In this document: piece by piece, positions 9,198 through 19,534 of the stretch
How the letters are laid out: each line of letters opens with the position of its first letter
Position numbering within the stretch: the first letter of the stretch is position 1
Source of the DNA: Methanothermococcus okinawensis IH1
GTDB lineage: Archaea; AGJL01; Methanococci; Methanococcales; Methanococcaceae
Assembly: GCF_000179575.2 (NCBI RefSeq)
Contig: NC_015636.1
Location: 434,001-498,000 of the forward strand
DNA length: 64,000 nucleotides
Direction: 5' to 3'
Program-made: the position numbers and the translations under genes
The notes under the pieces: generated by a model
What the model saw: the letters and a program-made list of their open reading frames with translations, nothing else
Databases searched by the model: none
What the model was told of the DNA's origin: nothing

Positions 9198-9327
9198 AGG
9201 TTTTATTGTATGTGAATTAATAATTAACAAAGTTCTGTCTTTGACTATAATTTTCAATATTACTTAGTTTATCGGAGCTCCGATAATTCTTAAATAAATT
9301 CTTAAATAAATTCAATAAGGGTAGATT

Positions 9328-10219
9328 ATGAACTTTAAATCTTTCACAATAAATTACATAAAAGAACCATTTTTATTTCCACTTAAAGACATTAAAAAAT
9401 TATTTATCGGAGCCCTTATACTAACAATATGTTATCTATTTCAAATATTTATGATGCTAACTGCATATTGTATATTTCAAATATACTGTGCAACTCCACA
9501 GGAAATAATCGATTTTTTATCGATATTACCATTTTCTATTTTAATATATGGGTATATAGGTTTAATTATAACAGATGATAATGGAGACTCCTTACCAAAA
9601 TGGAGTGATTTAAAATCAATTATTTATAGCAGGGGTTAAAATAAACTTAGTTATACTAATTTTTATGGCAATATTTGGTGTTATAAATTATGGTTTATAT
9701 ATGATTTTAGAGAAAATTATAAAATATACGACATTTAATGTGATATCTAACCTTTTACCATTTTATGTTATATCCTACTACCCGTTTATAATAATTCATG
9801 AAATTACATGGGCTTTTTCAAGTGTAATAGATGGTTTATTTTATCCAATACTTTGTATATTTTATCCAATATCCTATAATACGCCATATTATATAGTACT
9901 GTCTATATTTTACTGGATATTCTTAATTATATCCCCTATAATAATTTTTAAAGTTATAAACGATAATAATAGTTTTAGTATTAATATAAAAAATCATATT
10001 TCAGTCGAGTATTTTGCAATCATGGTATTAGTAGGTGGATGTATTTTAATATCACTTATTCCATCATACATTTATGGATATATTAGTATAATGCCCTCTA
10101 ACCTATTTGATTTAAAATATTTATTTTTCGAATATATTAAAGATTTCTATGTTTTTTATTTTTTAATTGTTATTGGAAGAATTTTTAGGAATTATTTTAA
10201 AAATATAACTTATAATTAG
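9328..10219 (+). CDS. DUF4013-like membrane protein, frameshifted
   Basis: Two adjacent frames (9328-9639 and 9665-10219) together give one polytopic membrane protein of about 295 residues. The first ends in the DUF4013-like motif DDNGDSLPKWSDLKSIIYS and the second continues hydrophobic helices without its own start signal. Removing one G from the GGGG at 9632-9635 joins them as IIYSRVKINLVILIF. It could be a sequencing error or real decay; a decayed paralogue lies at 6640-6930. Function is unknown. A GAGCTC site lies in the promoter (9275). Confidence 0.6.
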
Positions 10220-10244
10220 TTTTAAATGGAATGTTGGTGAAACT

Positions 10245-10649
10245 ATGAATCCAAATGAGAATGAACAGGAAAATAAAATAAGATTAAAAAACAAATCAGT
10301 AGGAGCCATAGTTGGATTCTTTATTTGGTTAATTTTATATATTATTATAGGTTTTTCTGTATCTTCAATCTCCAACCATGCATTTAATTATTTACTTTAT
10401 GTTATCTCAGTAATATCCTGCTCTACATTTGTTTTAATTGGAATTTATCTGTTTAATAAAGAAAATCCTATCGTAAAAGAATTGTTAAAAATTGATATTG
10501 GCTTTTTATTGGTTGGAATTATATGTGCAGTTATTGAGATTACCTTACATCAATCTTATAACTATGATAGAAATCTGCCATTAATTATTTATGTCGTTAG
10601 ATTAATAACTATCTATATGACAATAGATAAAATAATAGAGATGAAATAA
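10245..10649 (+). CDS. Small four-helix membrane protein
   Basis: A 134-residue protein with a charged N-terminus (MNPNENEQENKIRLKNK) and four hydrophobic helices, paralogous to the inverted gene at 8690-9052. It follows the DUF4013-like gene by 25 bases, with GTTGGTGAAACT before the ATG. Its stop overlaps the next ATG (TAATG), so it was probably co-transcribed with the following gene. Function unknown. Confidence 0.65.
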   Translation: MNPNENEQENKIRLKNKSVGAIVGFFIWLILYIIIGFSVSSISNHAFNYLLYVISVISCSTFVLIGIYLFNKENPIVKELLKIDIGFLLVGIICAVIEITLHQSYNYDRNLPLIIYVVRLITIYMTIDKIIEMK

Positions 10650-10864
10650 TGATAAAAAAATGTCTTTTAATTTTATTATTATTGAGTTCTTTTATATTAA
10701 TCTCCTCTACAAATGCATTAAATATTAAAACTCAACAAACTTCGGCATTATATTTAATTTATAACAACAATATCTATCTATACAATTATTGCCTCTATGT
10801 TAATACTGGAATAAAAGACTGTTTAAGGAGGACACAATATATGATTCTTGATTATAAGCCTTAA
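10649..10864 (+). pseudogene. Truncated paralogue of the secreted protein at 12702
   Basis: The 71-codon frame begins MIKKCLLILLLLSSF with a signal peptide and then TSALYLIYNNNIYLYN, almost the same as the start of the 501-residue protein at 12702. After about 50 residues the match jumps and ends near a YKP motif, so an internal and a C-terminal part are missing. I consider it a deletion relic. Confidence 0.6.
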
Positions 10865-10911
10865 ATAGGGGTGGTTTAATTGGATTCTTTAATAATATTT
10901 TTCTTTTATAT

Positions 10912-11358
10912 TTGGGCTTATTAATTGTATCAATAATATTTTGGAATATTAAAAGAGATAAGTCATTTTTAATTTTATCCATATTATGTTTTATAGCATT
11001 AATCCTACAATTTGTAAATCAATCTGTAAATTTAGAGTTATTATTTTATATATTTAACTTGTTTTTACTTTTAGGAATAATTTTAACTACAATATATATT
11101 TTGAGAAAAAATAAATTTTTGTTATTTTTGGCAATATTTGGATTAGTAGTTCCATTCTTACAATTCGAGATTCCAAACTGGTTATTTAATATCTTATCAC
11201 TACCTTTATTTATTTATGTTAAATTATTTGTTTCTAAAAATATGAGTGGAAGTGATTATTATAGCCCTTTTATAATTATTCCGCTATCCATGTATGGGTG
11301 GGTATTAATTGGTTTAATAATACGGGCTATTTATAAGAATTATTTAAAAAAAATCTAG
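10912..11358 (+). CDS. Hydrophobic membrane protein, uncertain start
   Basis: About 148 residues with five hydrophobic helices (for example SFLILSILCFIALILQF and LFYIFNLFLLLGIILTTIYI). The frame is open upstream to 10858 with no ATG; a TTG at 10912 is the first usual start, but GGGGTGG at 10868-10874 could serve an unusual start further up. No family recognised. It precedes the second duplicated leader. Confidence 0.45.
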   Translation: MGLLIVSIIFWNIKRDKSFLILSILCFIALILQFVNQSVNLELLFYIFNLFLLLGIILTTIYILRKNKFLLFLAIFGLVVPFLQFEIPNWLFNILSLPLFIYVKLFVSKNMSGSDYYSPFIIIPLSMYGWVLIGLIIRAIYKNYLKKI

Positions 11359-11549
11359 GGAAATTAATGAGTTCAAAATTTTATATTGGAATTTTTTTCA
11401 TAGTTAAATGATTATTGAGAGGTATTTCTGTAATTTATTATTTGGTATTTATAGACCTCTATTGAATAGCCCTTATATATTCTACTCATATTTTTAAATT
11501 AATTTTACATATTTAAATATAATCAAAAATACTATTAAATAAATAATAA

Positions 11550-11809
11550 AAATTAAATTTATTTTAAATAATTTTCTATTTAATTTAAATAGATATATAT
11601 ATAATAGTTTATGTATAATACATAACTATAAAAAAATGAAAAATTAATAAGGACATTAAGAAAATTTAAAGCACACTTAAAAACATTAATTAAAATAAGG
11701 TCGGCGATAATGAACATTTTAAGGGGATGTTCGGAGCCGACCTTGGCGATTATGAACCTAAATGGTTCTAGCCTATACTCTCTTAAAAACCAAAGGAGGC
11801 GAATAATTT
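11550..11809 (+). promoter_or_regulatory. Promoter and tandem-hairpin leader, + strand copy B
   Basis: Near-identical duplicate of 6940-7205, differing at only a few positions. Hairpins lie at 11699-11742 and 11745-11773, with the ribosome site GGAGGCGA at 11795-11802. Here the leader ends directly at the ATG of an unrelated protein without the cassette signal peptide, so the duplication boundary is at the start codon. Confidence 0.75.
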
Positions 11810-12645
11810 ATGGGAAGTTATGCATTGTGGTACTTTGAATATAATATGAACCAATATGAAAAAAGATTCAATGGAGAGGTAAGTGATTTATTAAATAGAA
11901 ATTTTAACTATGCAATTGCTTTGGAAGTTAGTGAAGGGAAATCTCTTCCACAAAGTGGTTATTCATATGATAATGGGTATAATGATGGTAAAGAACTGGG
12001 AATATGGTTAGACCCACATTTAAGAGGAATAGATTACTTTGTTGCAATTCCCTATTATGAAGAAGGTGGTAACAACGCTGGAGAAAAAAGAGGATTGGAG
12101 TATTGGAAAGGGTATGTAGATGGTATATATAACAATACTAGTGGCTACCAAATTGGATTTTATTGGAATTAGAATCATGTGGGCAAGTAAATTGGGGATA
12201 TATAACTGATTCTGAATTAAATGAGTTGTCGAATTATATACGAAATGAACGATATCAACAAGTTATATGGATTCCTTCATTAGGGGGGAGAACTACTCAA
12301 CAACTCGAAGATTCTGGAGTAAAAAATACTATGAGATATTTTAATTATGTATTTTGTCAGCCAAATTACTATCAAAAAGATACCATGATGGATGGTTCGG
12401 AATACACATATGAAAAATTTGTTGAGATTTTAAATTGGGTACATAACGCATCACAAAATTCATATATTGAATTGGAAGCTGATAGCAAAGTTCTTAGCGA
12501 TTCTAATAAAGTATTAAGAGATTGTAAATATGTTGATGCACAGAAAGATTCTAAAGTTGGTGATATTTGGCCACAGAGAGCATATTATTTTGATATAGAA
12601 AAGGAAGTTATTGATAGAGTTAGATATACTTGTCCAGAATGGTAA
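11810..12645 (+). CDS. DUF4855-like protein, frameshifted
   Basis: Frames 11810-12172 and 12163-12645 join to one protein of about 278 residues. The first frame ends GYQIGFYWN, and the second continues LESCGQVNWGYITDSEL; adding one T to the TT at 12169-12170 restores the frame. The pattern GFYWN ... YIRNERYQQVIWIPSLG ... FNYVFCQPNYYQ is like DUF4855, a family with a glycosidase-like barrel. No signal peptide is present although the family is usually extracellular, so the 5' end may have been replaced by the leader duplication. Confidence 0.55.
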
Positions 12646-12701
12646 CACATTCTAACTTATCTATATTTTAATTTTATATATTAATTTTTTAAGGTGATAA
12701 A

Positions 12702-14207
12702 ATGATAAAAAAATATTTTATAATATTTTTAAGTTTTTTTATATTAATATCCTCTGCAAATGCATCAAATATTAAAACCCAATCAACCTCGGCATTATAT
12801 TTAATTTATAACAATGATATCTATCTATACAATGGAACTCTGTATAATATAACTCCAAAATATATAGTTATTACCTGGATGAATAAAACCTATACAAATG
12901 ATGAGATTAATAAACATTTTGGACATTATTATAAGCCTTATAGGGATATTTTTATCTTAGGAAATAAAAGTTATGTTGTATATAATGCTTGGGATGGCTA
13001 TCATATTGGTAAATTAGATATTAAGAATAGAACTTTATATTTAGATGGGAGAGTCCTTGGAGATTATCATAAATTAAAAAGTAACAATAAGGAAGTTTTG
13101 GCATGTTTTGATAATAAGGAAGGAATGGGGGCAGAACCAATATTAATTGAATTAAAGTATAATACATCATCTAATAATATTATATGGGTTAGATATTGTT
13201 ATCATGGATTTTATTATGAATTAAGTTCAAAGTTAGAAAAATACTTATTTAACCATGTTAATCACTCTAAAAATTACTACTCTTATAGATATCATTATTC
13301 AGAAAATTACTGCTTTGATTACAATTCAAAAGATAAATATTGGCTTATTTACACCAAAGGAATTTTTTCAGTAGCGTATATGCAAAATGATGACCGTTTA
13401 AAGTATGTGTATAATAATATCTCATGTTTTGTAAAATACAACAGCAGCAGTTTTTATGATTTTAAGATGTTTAATGGTTCATTATCCCAAATAGTTTATA
13501 ACAAATATGGAAATAATTTCATTGGCGTAGGTAATGATAAATTATACATTTTGGATGATAACCTAAATACAATAAAGACCATTAACACAAATAAATGCAT
13601 ATATAAAGCATTTCCTAAGGTTTTTCCAATAGATAAAGACAATGTTTATTTGGTATATCCAAAAAATATAGTCGTAGATACTTATAAAATAGAAAAAGTT
13701 AAGGTTAAAACGAATTTTAGTAAGGAAGAAATAAAAGAATATAAACAGAATAATAGAACACCTCCACGCTATTTTACAGAATATAAAGAAATAAAAGTTG
13801 GAACAAAAACAGTAGATATTGAAGGTTTAGAAAGATTAAATAATTTGGCAAACATAGACTATAATTACTCATATAAAATTAAAAATTACAGTTTAGGTAT
13901 TGAAAAAATAAACTTAAAAAATAACAACATTGTTGAAATAAATACTGATAATTTAAATCCAGTAGATGTAAAACATAATAATGGAAAAACATTTCTTTTA
14001 ATTGGAAATGACTCATCCTTGTATATATTTAACAATGGAAAATATAAAAAAATTGGTAATTTAAATAAATTTAATAATAACATCCAAAATTCTAATGATA
14101 ATACAATCAAAAAAACTGAAAATAATAAAATAAATTATTATTTATATGGTGTTGTAATTATATTCATATTTATAATTCTTGGGTATGTTATATGGAAGAA
14201 AAAATAA
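12702..14207 (+). CDS. Secreted membrane-anchored protein, unknown
   Basis: A 501-residue protein with an N-terminal signal peptide (MIKKYFIIFLSFFILI to about residue 22) and a single C-terminal helix (YYLYGVVIIFIFIILGYVIW) followed by lysines, so it is exported and anchored with the bulk outside. The exterior is rich in Asn, Tyr and Lys with repeated short strands such as ALYLIYNNDIYLYNG and YIFNNGKYKKIGN, suggestive of a beta-propeller, but I recognise no family. GGTGAT precedes the ATG. A truncated paralogue lies at 10649-10864. Confidence 0.65.
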   Translation: MIKKYFIIFLSFFILISSANASNIKTQSTSALYLIYNNDIYLYNGTLYNITPKYIVITWMNKTYTNDEINKHFGHYYKPYRDIFILGNKSYVVYNAWDGYHIGKLDIKNRTLYLDGRVLGDYHKLKSNNKEVLACFDNKEGMGAEPILIELKYNTSSNNIIWVRYCYHGFYYELSSKLEKYLFNHVNHSKNYYSYRYHYSENYCFDYNSKDKYWLIYTKGIFSVAYMQNDDRLKYVYNNISCFVKYNSSSFYDFKMFNGSLSQIVYNKYGNNFIGVGNDKLYILDDNLNTIKTINTNKCIYKAFPKVFPIDKDNVYLVYPKNIVVDTYKIEKVKVKTNFSKEEIKEYKQNNRTPPRYFTEYKEIKVGTKTVDIEGLERLNNLANIDYNYSYKIKNYSLGIEKINLKNNNIVEINTDNLNPVDVKHNNGKTFLLIGNDSSLYIFNNGKYKKIGNLNKFNNNIQNSNDNTIKKTENNKINYYLYGVVIIFIFIILGYVIWKKK

Positions 14208-14254
14208 ATTATCAAAAGAAAACAAATTTTTTAAATTATAATAATTATATAATA

Positions 14255-14746
14255 TTATTTTTTAACTTCATTTAACTCATCCAATATCATTTTAACTGCA
14301 TCATCGAGGGAATTTTTAACTTCATCAGTTAATCCTATTTCAATGTTAGGTTCAGAAACATATTTAGCTTGACATCCAATTATTACAACATCTATACCTT
14401 TTTTACTGGCATCTATCAAATAAGGTGCAAGTGGAAGGTCATGGGCATCAAAATTATATTTTTCAATGTTTGGGAGCTCCTCCACACCAAATTTTTTCAA
14501 TGTTCCAGGTGGTAATCCAAAGTCAATAATATCAACAATTATTATTTTTTTAACTTTGCATTCTTCATCCATTATTGACATTAAATAGAATGAACCACCA
14601 GTTCCAGCATCAATTATTCCAACATTTTCTGGGAGCTCCGATTTTTCCAATCGTGTAATTACCTCATATCCAAATCCATCATCTGCAAATAATAGATTAC
14701 CACATCCCATAATTAATATTTCCTTTTTCAATGAATCAGGTATCAA
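14255..14746 (-). CDS. frhD: F420-hydrogenase maturation protease (FrhD/HycI type)
   Basis: A 163-residue endopeptidase that trims the C-terminus of the large subunit of [NiFe] hydrogenases after nickel insertion. The family motifs are ILIMGCGNLLFADDGFGYEV (nickel-sensing Asp/Glu region), IIDAGTGGSFY and IIIVDIIDFG, and a later HDLPLAPYL. I accept the TTG start because GGTGAT lies just upstream. It is convergent with the + strand island and divergent from selB. No hydrogenase subunit is in the window, so assignment to the F420-reducing enzyme rests on similarity of pattern. Confidence 0.85.
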   Translation of the reverse strand: MIPDSLKKEILIMGCGNLLFADDGFGYEVITRLEKSELPENVGIIDAGTGGSFYLMSIMDEECKVKKIIIVDIIDFGLPPGTLKKFGVEELPNIEKYNFDAHDLPLAPYLIDASKKGIDVVIIGCQAKYVSEPNIEIGLTDEVKNSLDDAVKMILDELNEVKK

Positions 14747-14984
14747 TTTATCACCAAGTATAATTATAACATTATTATAAAATATAAAAAGATTATATTA
14801 TTTTTAAAGTATTATATGATATATTATCCTTAAATCATTATAGCATTATATCTATATAGCATTTTAATTATAAAATATAATCATTATCATTTATCATTAT
14901 TTCACCATTAATATAAATAATAAAATATATAATAAATATAAATGTATAGATATAAATATGTATGTATCTAAATAGGGGATAATT

Positions 14985-16391
14985 ATGGTTAAAAATATAA
15001 ATTTGGGCATATTTGGACATATAGACCATGGAAAAACATCATTGGCGAGAATTTTAACAGAAATAGCTTCCACATCCTCACTTGACAAACTTCCAGAATC
15101 TAAAAAAAGAGGTATTACAATAGATATTGGCTTTTCATCATTTAATATAGAGAATTATTTAATTACCCTTGTAGATGCACCAGGGCATGCAGATTTAATA
15201 AAAGCCGTAGTTAGTGCAGCGGATATTATAGATTTGGCTCTTTTAGTTGTGGATGCAAGGGAGGGACCAAAAACACAGACAGGAGAGCATCTTCTTATAC
15301 TTGATTATTTTAATATACCAACAATTGTGGTTATAACAAAAATAGATATGGCATCTGATGAGGATATAAAAAGAACAGAAACATTTGTAAATGCTATCCT
15401 AAATTCAACAGAAAACCTAAAAGGTAGCAAAATATTAAGAATTTCTGCAAAAGAAAATATAGGAATAGATAATTTAAAAAACACTATAAAAGAAACCCTA
15501 GATAATATGAAAATTATTAGGAATATAGATGATTATTTTAAAATGCCCATAGACCACGCCTTTCCAATAAAAGGAATAGGAACAGTGATTACAGGAACAA
15601 TATTAAAGGGAAAGGTAAAAGTCGGAGATGAATTAAAGATTTTACCATTGAATATGGAGGCTATAAAAGTTAAAAGTATTCAAAGATTTAAAAAGGATGT
15701 AAATGAAGCAGTTGCAGGAGATAGGATTGGAATGGCACTTAGCGGTGTTGATGCAAAACAGATATTCAGAGGATGTGTTTTAACCTCAAATGACAGCAAT
15801 TTAAAAATTGTCAATAATATTGTGGCAAAAATAAAAATATCGGATATATTTAAATACAGTATAAAACCAAAAATGAAGGTTCATTTGAATGTTGGAATGT
15901 TAATTGTTCCTGCAATTGCAATTCCATTTAAAAAAATAGAGATTAATGGAAAAACTGAAAATATTATTTTAAAAGAGGTTGCAAAAGGGGATGAATGCTA
16001 CTGTGCATTTGAACTGGATGAAAATGTAGTTGCAGAAGTAGGGGACAGCATACTTATAACACGGTTGGATTTACCACCTACAACACTTAGAATATGTGGT
16101 AAAGGTGAAATAGTCGAGTTTATAAGTGCAAAAGACTTAAATATTAAAAAAGAAGTTGTAAAAACTGGAACCATAAAACTAAATAAAAATAGGGTATTTA
16201 TTGAAGGATTGGCAAATTCAAAATTATCCGCTGAAAAACTTATTGGAGAAGAAGTATTTATTCCAGAAAAAAACATAAAAGGTAAAATAAAAGGCACTTT
16301 TGGAACTAAGGGATATTTAACTGCTGAATTTGATGGGAATGTAAATAACAAAGATACCGTTGTATTGAAGAGGCTTAGAAGGTGGGGATAA
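14985..16391 (+). CDS. selB: Selenocysteine-specific elongation factor SelB
   Basis: A 468-residue translational GTPase that delivers Sec-tRNA to the ribosome. GTPase motifs are G1 GHIDHGKTS near residue 11, the RGITIDIGFSSF switch region, DAPGHADLI, and TKIDMAS. The IDHAFPIKGIGTVITGTILKG segment starts domain II. The sequence lacks the HTH arm of bacterial SelB, as in archaea. Its presence implies selenoproteins in the organism, but no Sec-TGA gene is evident here. Its stop overlaps the next start (TAATG), so it is coupled to mevalonate kinase. Confidence 0.92.
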   Translation: MVKNINLGIFGHIDHGKTSLARILTEIASTSSLDKLPESKKRGITIDIGFSSFNIENYLITLVDAPGHADLIKAVVSAADIIDLALLVVDAREGPKTQTGEHLLILDYFNIPTIVVITKIDMASDEDIKRTETFVNAILNSTENLKGSKILRISAKENIGIDNLKNTIKETLDNMKIIRNIDDYFKMPIDHAFPIKGIGTVITGTILKGKVKVGDELKILPLNMEAIKVKSIQRFKKDVNEAVAGDRIGMALSGVDAKQIFRGCVLTSNDSNLKIVNNIVAKIKISDIFKYSIKPKMKVHLNVGMLIVPAIAIPFKKIEINGKTENIILKEVAKGDECYCAFELDENVVAEVGDSILITRLDLPPTTLRICGKGEIVEFISAKDLNIKKEVVKTGTIKLNKNRVFIEGLANSKLSAEKLIGEEVFIPEKNIKGKIKGTFGTKGYLTAEFDGNVNNKDTVVLKRLRRWG

Positions 16392-17542
16392 TGGGTGTCA
16401 ATAACATTAAGATTGAAAAAAATAATAAATCCAGTAATAAATCTAATTATAAAAATGAAAATAAATATGATAATGAATATGATAATAAAAATAGTAATAT
16501 TGATAGATACAGTAATAATATTAATAACATTATCGGAGCTCCTTCAAAAGTTATATTATTTGGAGAACATGCAGTAGTTGATGGGTATGGAGCAATTTCA
16601 ATGGCAGTTGATTTAAAAACTATGGGAGAGATTGTGAGCTCTGAAAATGAAAACAATAATAAAAATAAAATAATAATTGATTTGAAAGATTTGAATAAAA
16701 ATATTAAATTAAATATTAAAGACCTTCCAAATATAAATATAAAGGATTACGAAAATGATTTGAAGTATGTAATATGTTCTTTAAAAAATGTTGCAAACTA
16801 TTTAATTAAAAAAAATTTACTTAATATTCACGATTTTGATGACTATGATATGAATATTAATAACAACAAAAAAATAAAACCTTTTAAATTGATTATTTCT
16901 TCAAATATTCCTGTAAGCTGTGGCTTAGGTTCATCGGCTTCTGTAATAATTACCACAATTAAGTCATTTTTACATGCAAACAATATAAAATTATCCGACG
17001 ATGAAATAGCTAAAATAGCATATTCCGTTGAAAAGGAGGTTCAGGGTAAAGCCAGCATAACCGATACTGCAACCATCACATATAACACTATATTAAAAAT
17101 TAAAAACAACACATTTGAGTTAATGAAAAATTCCAATCTACATAATTTACTTAAAAAATGTAATTTCTTAATAGTTCATGTTGAAGAACGAAAGAAAAAA
17201 ACAGCCGAGCTCGTAAATGAGGTAGCAAATCATCCATATAAAAATGAAATATTTAAATCCATAGGTGAAATTGTGGATAAGGCAGAGTCTATAAACAGCA
17301 TGCAGGAGCTCGGAAAATTAATGGTAAAAAATCATGAATTGTTAAAACAGTTAGGTGTATCTACTGAAAAGATGGATAAGGTTGTAAATATCGGGAAAAA
17401 ATATGGATATGGTGCAAAACTCTCAGGTGCTGGAGGCGGTGGAGTTGTGGTAATCTTAGTGAATAATAATAAAAAAGAGGAATTACTTGAACATTTAAAA
17501 GAAATAGGTGTTATTGACATATTTGAATGCAAAATGAGTTAA
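16391..17542 (+). CDS. mvk: Mevalonate kinase with Asn-rich N-terminal extension
   Basis: This GHMP kinase phosphorylates mevalonate in the archaeal isoprenoid lipid pathway. Motifs: APSKVILFGEHAVVDGYGAI, the ATP-binding PVSCGLGSSASVI, and the C-terminal KLSGAGGGGVVVIL. It is about 383 residues, longer than usual (about 310-320), because of about 50 extra N-terminal residues rich in Asn, Lys, Ser and Tyr and an Asn/Lys-rich linker near residue 160. I use the ATG that overlaps the selB stop. An internal start near the APSKV motif cannot be excluded. Confidence 0.9.
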   Translation: MGVNNIKIEKNNKSSNKSNYKNENKYDNEYDNKNSNIDRYSNNINNIIGAPSKVILFGEHAVVDGYGAISMAVDLKTMGEIVSSENENNNKNKIIIDLKDLNKNIKLNIKDLPNINIKDYENDLKYVICSLKNVANYLIKKNLLNIHDFDDYDMNINNNKKIKPFKLIISSNIPVSCGLGSSASVIITTIKSFLHANNIKLSDDEIAKIAYSVEKEVQGKASITDTATITYNTILKIKNNTFELMKNSNLHNLLKKCNFLIVHVEERKKKTAELVNEVANHPYKNEIFKSIGEIVDKAESINSMQELGKLMVKNHELLKQLGVSTEKMDKVVNIGKKYGYGAKLSGAGGGGVVVILVNNNKKEELLEHLKEIGVIDIFECKMS

Positions 17543-17619
17543 TTTAATATTATTATTTTCTTTTGATATTTTTATATTTCATCTTTTAATTTTATCTATT
17601 TTATTTTTATTTATTATAA

Positions 17620-18831
17620 TTATCTTTTTATTTCTTTATTTTCATTATTTTTTATCTTTTTAATTCTATCTCTTATCCACGGAGATATTCTATCCCTGTC
17701 CATACAATAAACTTCCATTTTTGGAATTATAACTCTAACTACATCTACATCAGTTTTTTTTAAATTCACAACAATCAACCTATCAAATCCTGCATCAATA
17801 AGTTTTTCTTTAATTGTATTTAAGTCTTTTTTTAGGTTAAATTTGGCATTATTTTCCATATCCTCTATATCTACTTCATCCCTATATTCAAACCATTTTT
17901 TATGTATTCTTTTCATCCTACCATAATCTATTTTCCTTACAATATCCCCTCTTATTGTATCTTTCCTTTTATTCTGTATTTGCGTTGCCCTACTCTGAAC
18001 AACCTCTGTTAATGCCCTAATTACTGCAATTTCTGGATGGATATGGCAGCCTACTCCAATACATAAAAGAGCAGGGTCTTTTAAAACATCCTCATCGGAT
18101 ATGGCAGCCACTGTTGGAATACCAACTTCACTTGTTAAATCCTTCAATACTACATTTATATTTGCATTTTCAAATTTTTCTATGAGCTCATGTATTATGG
18201 GATTTTTTGCCCCCTCCACATTTATTTTTCTATATGTGTTTTTAGAAATTTCAGAAACACTCCACGAATCCCTTTCTATAACTTCAAAAGAGGCGTGAAA
18301 AATAGCTTCCTCCGTTGAGTTTCCAGAGGCTATGCCGTTGGTATTGCTTCTAAATAAAGTTCCAGAATATGGGTGGAATATAGCATCTGCTGGAACTTCA
18401 ACAATTTCATTATTTATTATATCAGTCCCTTTAATCCAATCAATACTATTTAAATTATTATTTATTTTATTCAAATTTTTAAATGCTTCAATAGATAGGA
18501 TGAGCTCCTTTAAATCCACAGGATTATCGGGTTTTTTTATAATTTTTTCCTTATCCTCTTTGCTTAGTTCTGCGGAATATCTTTCAATAGATTCCATTGC
18601 AGAAGATACTTTTGCCTGAATATCCGTTGCTCCTTTTCCAGGATGGATTTTTATATCTCCATTTTTGGTTAATCTTGTTGCAGAATAAACGGGAATACCA
18701 ATTCTGTCCAAATTATCAATTCTCTCCATATTAACAATATTTATCTTATCCAATATAGGTTCTATTTTTTTCCATGTTTTCTTTGGTGAGCATATTCTAT
18801 ATGTTTCTAAGGCGTAATCAATAGAGTCCAT
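17620..18831 (-). CDS. ycaO: YcaO-domain protein (thioamidation type)
   Basis: A 403-residue YcaO enzyme, an ATP-dependent cyclodehydratase/thioamide synthase. Visible motifs are the ATP-site segments GKGATDIQAKVSSAMESIERYSAE and ASGNSTEEAIFHASFEVIERD, then LTEVVQSRATQIQ. In methanogens such a protein, often with TfuA, forms the thioglycine of methyl-coenzyme M reductase; that role is inferred. No tfuA is adjacent. The gene stands alone, convergent with mevalonate kinase. Confidence 0.88.
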   Translation of the reverse strand: MDSIDYALETYRICSPKKTWKKIEPILDKINIVNMERIDNLDRIGIPVYSATRLTKNGDIKIHPGKGATDIQAKVSSAMESIERYSAELSKEDKEKIIKKPDNPVDLKELILSIEAFKNLNKINNNLNSIDWIKGTDIINNEIVEVPADAIFHPYSGTLFRSNTNGIASGNSTEEAIFHASFEVIERDSWSVSEISKNTYRKINVEGAKNPIIHELIEKFENANINVVLKDLTSEVGIPTVAAISDEDVLKDPALLCIGVGCHIHPEIAVIRALTEVVQSRATQIQNKRKDTIRGDIVRKIDYGRMKRIHKKWFEYRDEVDIEDMENNAKFNLKKDLNTIKEKLIDAGFDRLIVVNLKKTDVDVVRVIIPKMEVYCMDRDRISPWIRDRIKKIKNNENKEIKR

Positions 18832-19024
18832 AATATCACATAAATATATTATATTGTATTATATTGTATTATATTAATATGTCATTATATTATTATATTA
18901 TATTGAATATTTTAAACATTATTTCATTATTTTATTTTCAATTTTTATACTGCCATCATAATTTTCATATATAGCTTTATAAATCATTAAATTAAACCAT
19001 TTCTTATTTTATTAATTATCTTAA

Positions 19025-19330
19025 TTATTTTAACTGTTTAGTGATTATATTTATTATTTCTTCCCTATTACCTCCAATTACAAGAACTGTTTTTTGCGAA
19101 GAGGTTAATCCAGAAACTATTTCCACATCTTTTTTAAATATCTTCTTTAAAAATTTTATAATTTCTTTGTTTGCCTTTCCCTCTATCGGCTGTGCTTTTA
19201 TTTTTATAATAATCCTTTTTCTCCATTCATTAATACCACCAATTTCATTTTTTTTAGCGTTTGGTGATATATCTATATCAATTAAAACGCCTTTTTTATC
19301 ATTGGATTCCCTAATAATTTCCTCTATCAT
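19025..19330 (-). CDS. YggU/DUF167 family protein
   Basis: A 101-residue small protein of the YggU (DUF167) family, recognised by ISPNAKKNEIGGINEWRKRIIIKIKAQP and GKANKEIIKFLKKIF, and ending LVIGGNREEII. The fold is known but the function is not. The site GGTGAT precedes the ATG. No operon partner; the ycaO gene is 194 bases downstream. Confidence 0.85.
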   Translation of the reverse strand: MIEEIIRESNDKKGVLIDIDISPNAKKNEIGGINEWRKRIIIKIKAQPIEGKANKEIIKFLKKIFKKDVEIVSGLTSSQKTVLVIGGNREEIINIITKQLK

Positions 19331-19534
19331 ATTATCACCACCGTTATAAATATTTAGTATGTTATGATTTAAAAATATATGTTAGTAATAAATTAACTTA
19401 AATAGAAATAAAAAATATAAAATAATAAGTAAAAAAATACTAAGAATACTTAAAAGAAAATAATAAAATAATAACTTAAAAAAAATCTAAAAAACTAATG
19501 TAAAATATTTTAAAAAAAGGTAAAATGGGAAAAA

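Noticed and set aside
14985-16391. Possible selenoprotein genes or SECIS elements near selB
   Set aside because: No in-frame TGA followed by conserved sequence was found in the genes of this window, and no SECIS-like hairpin was recognised.
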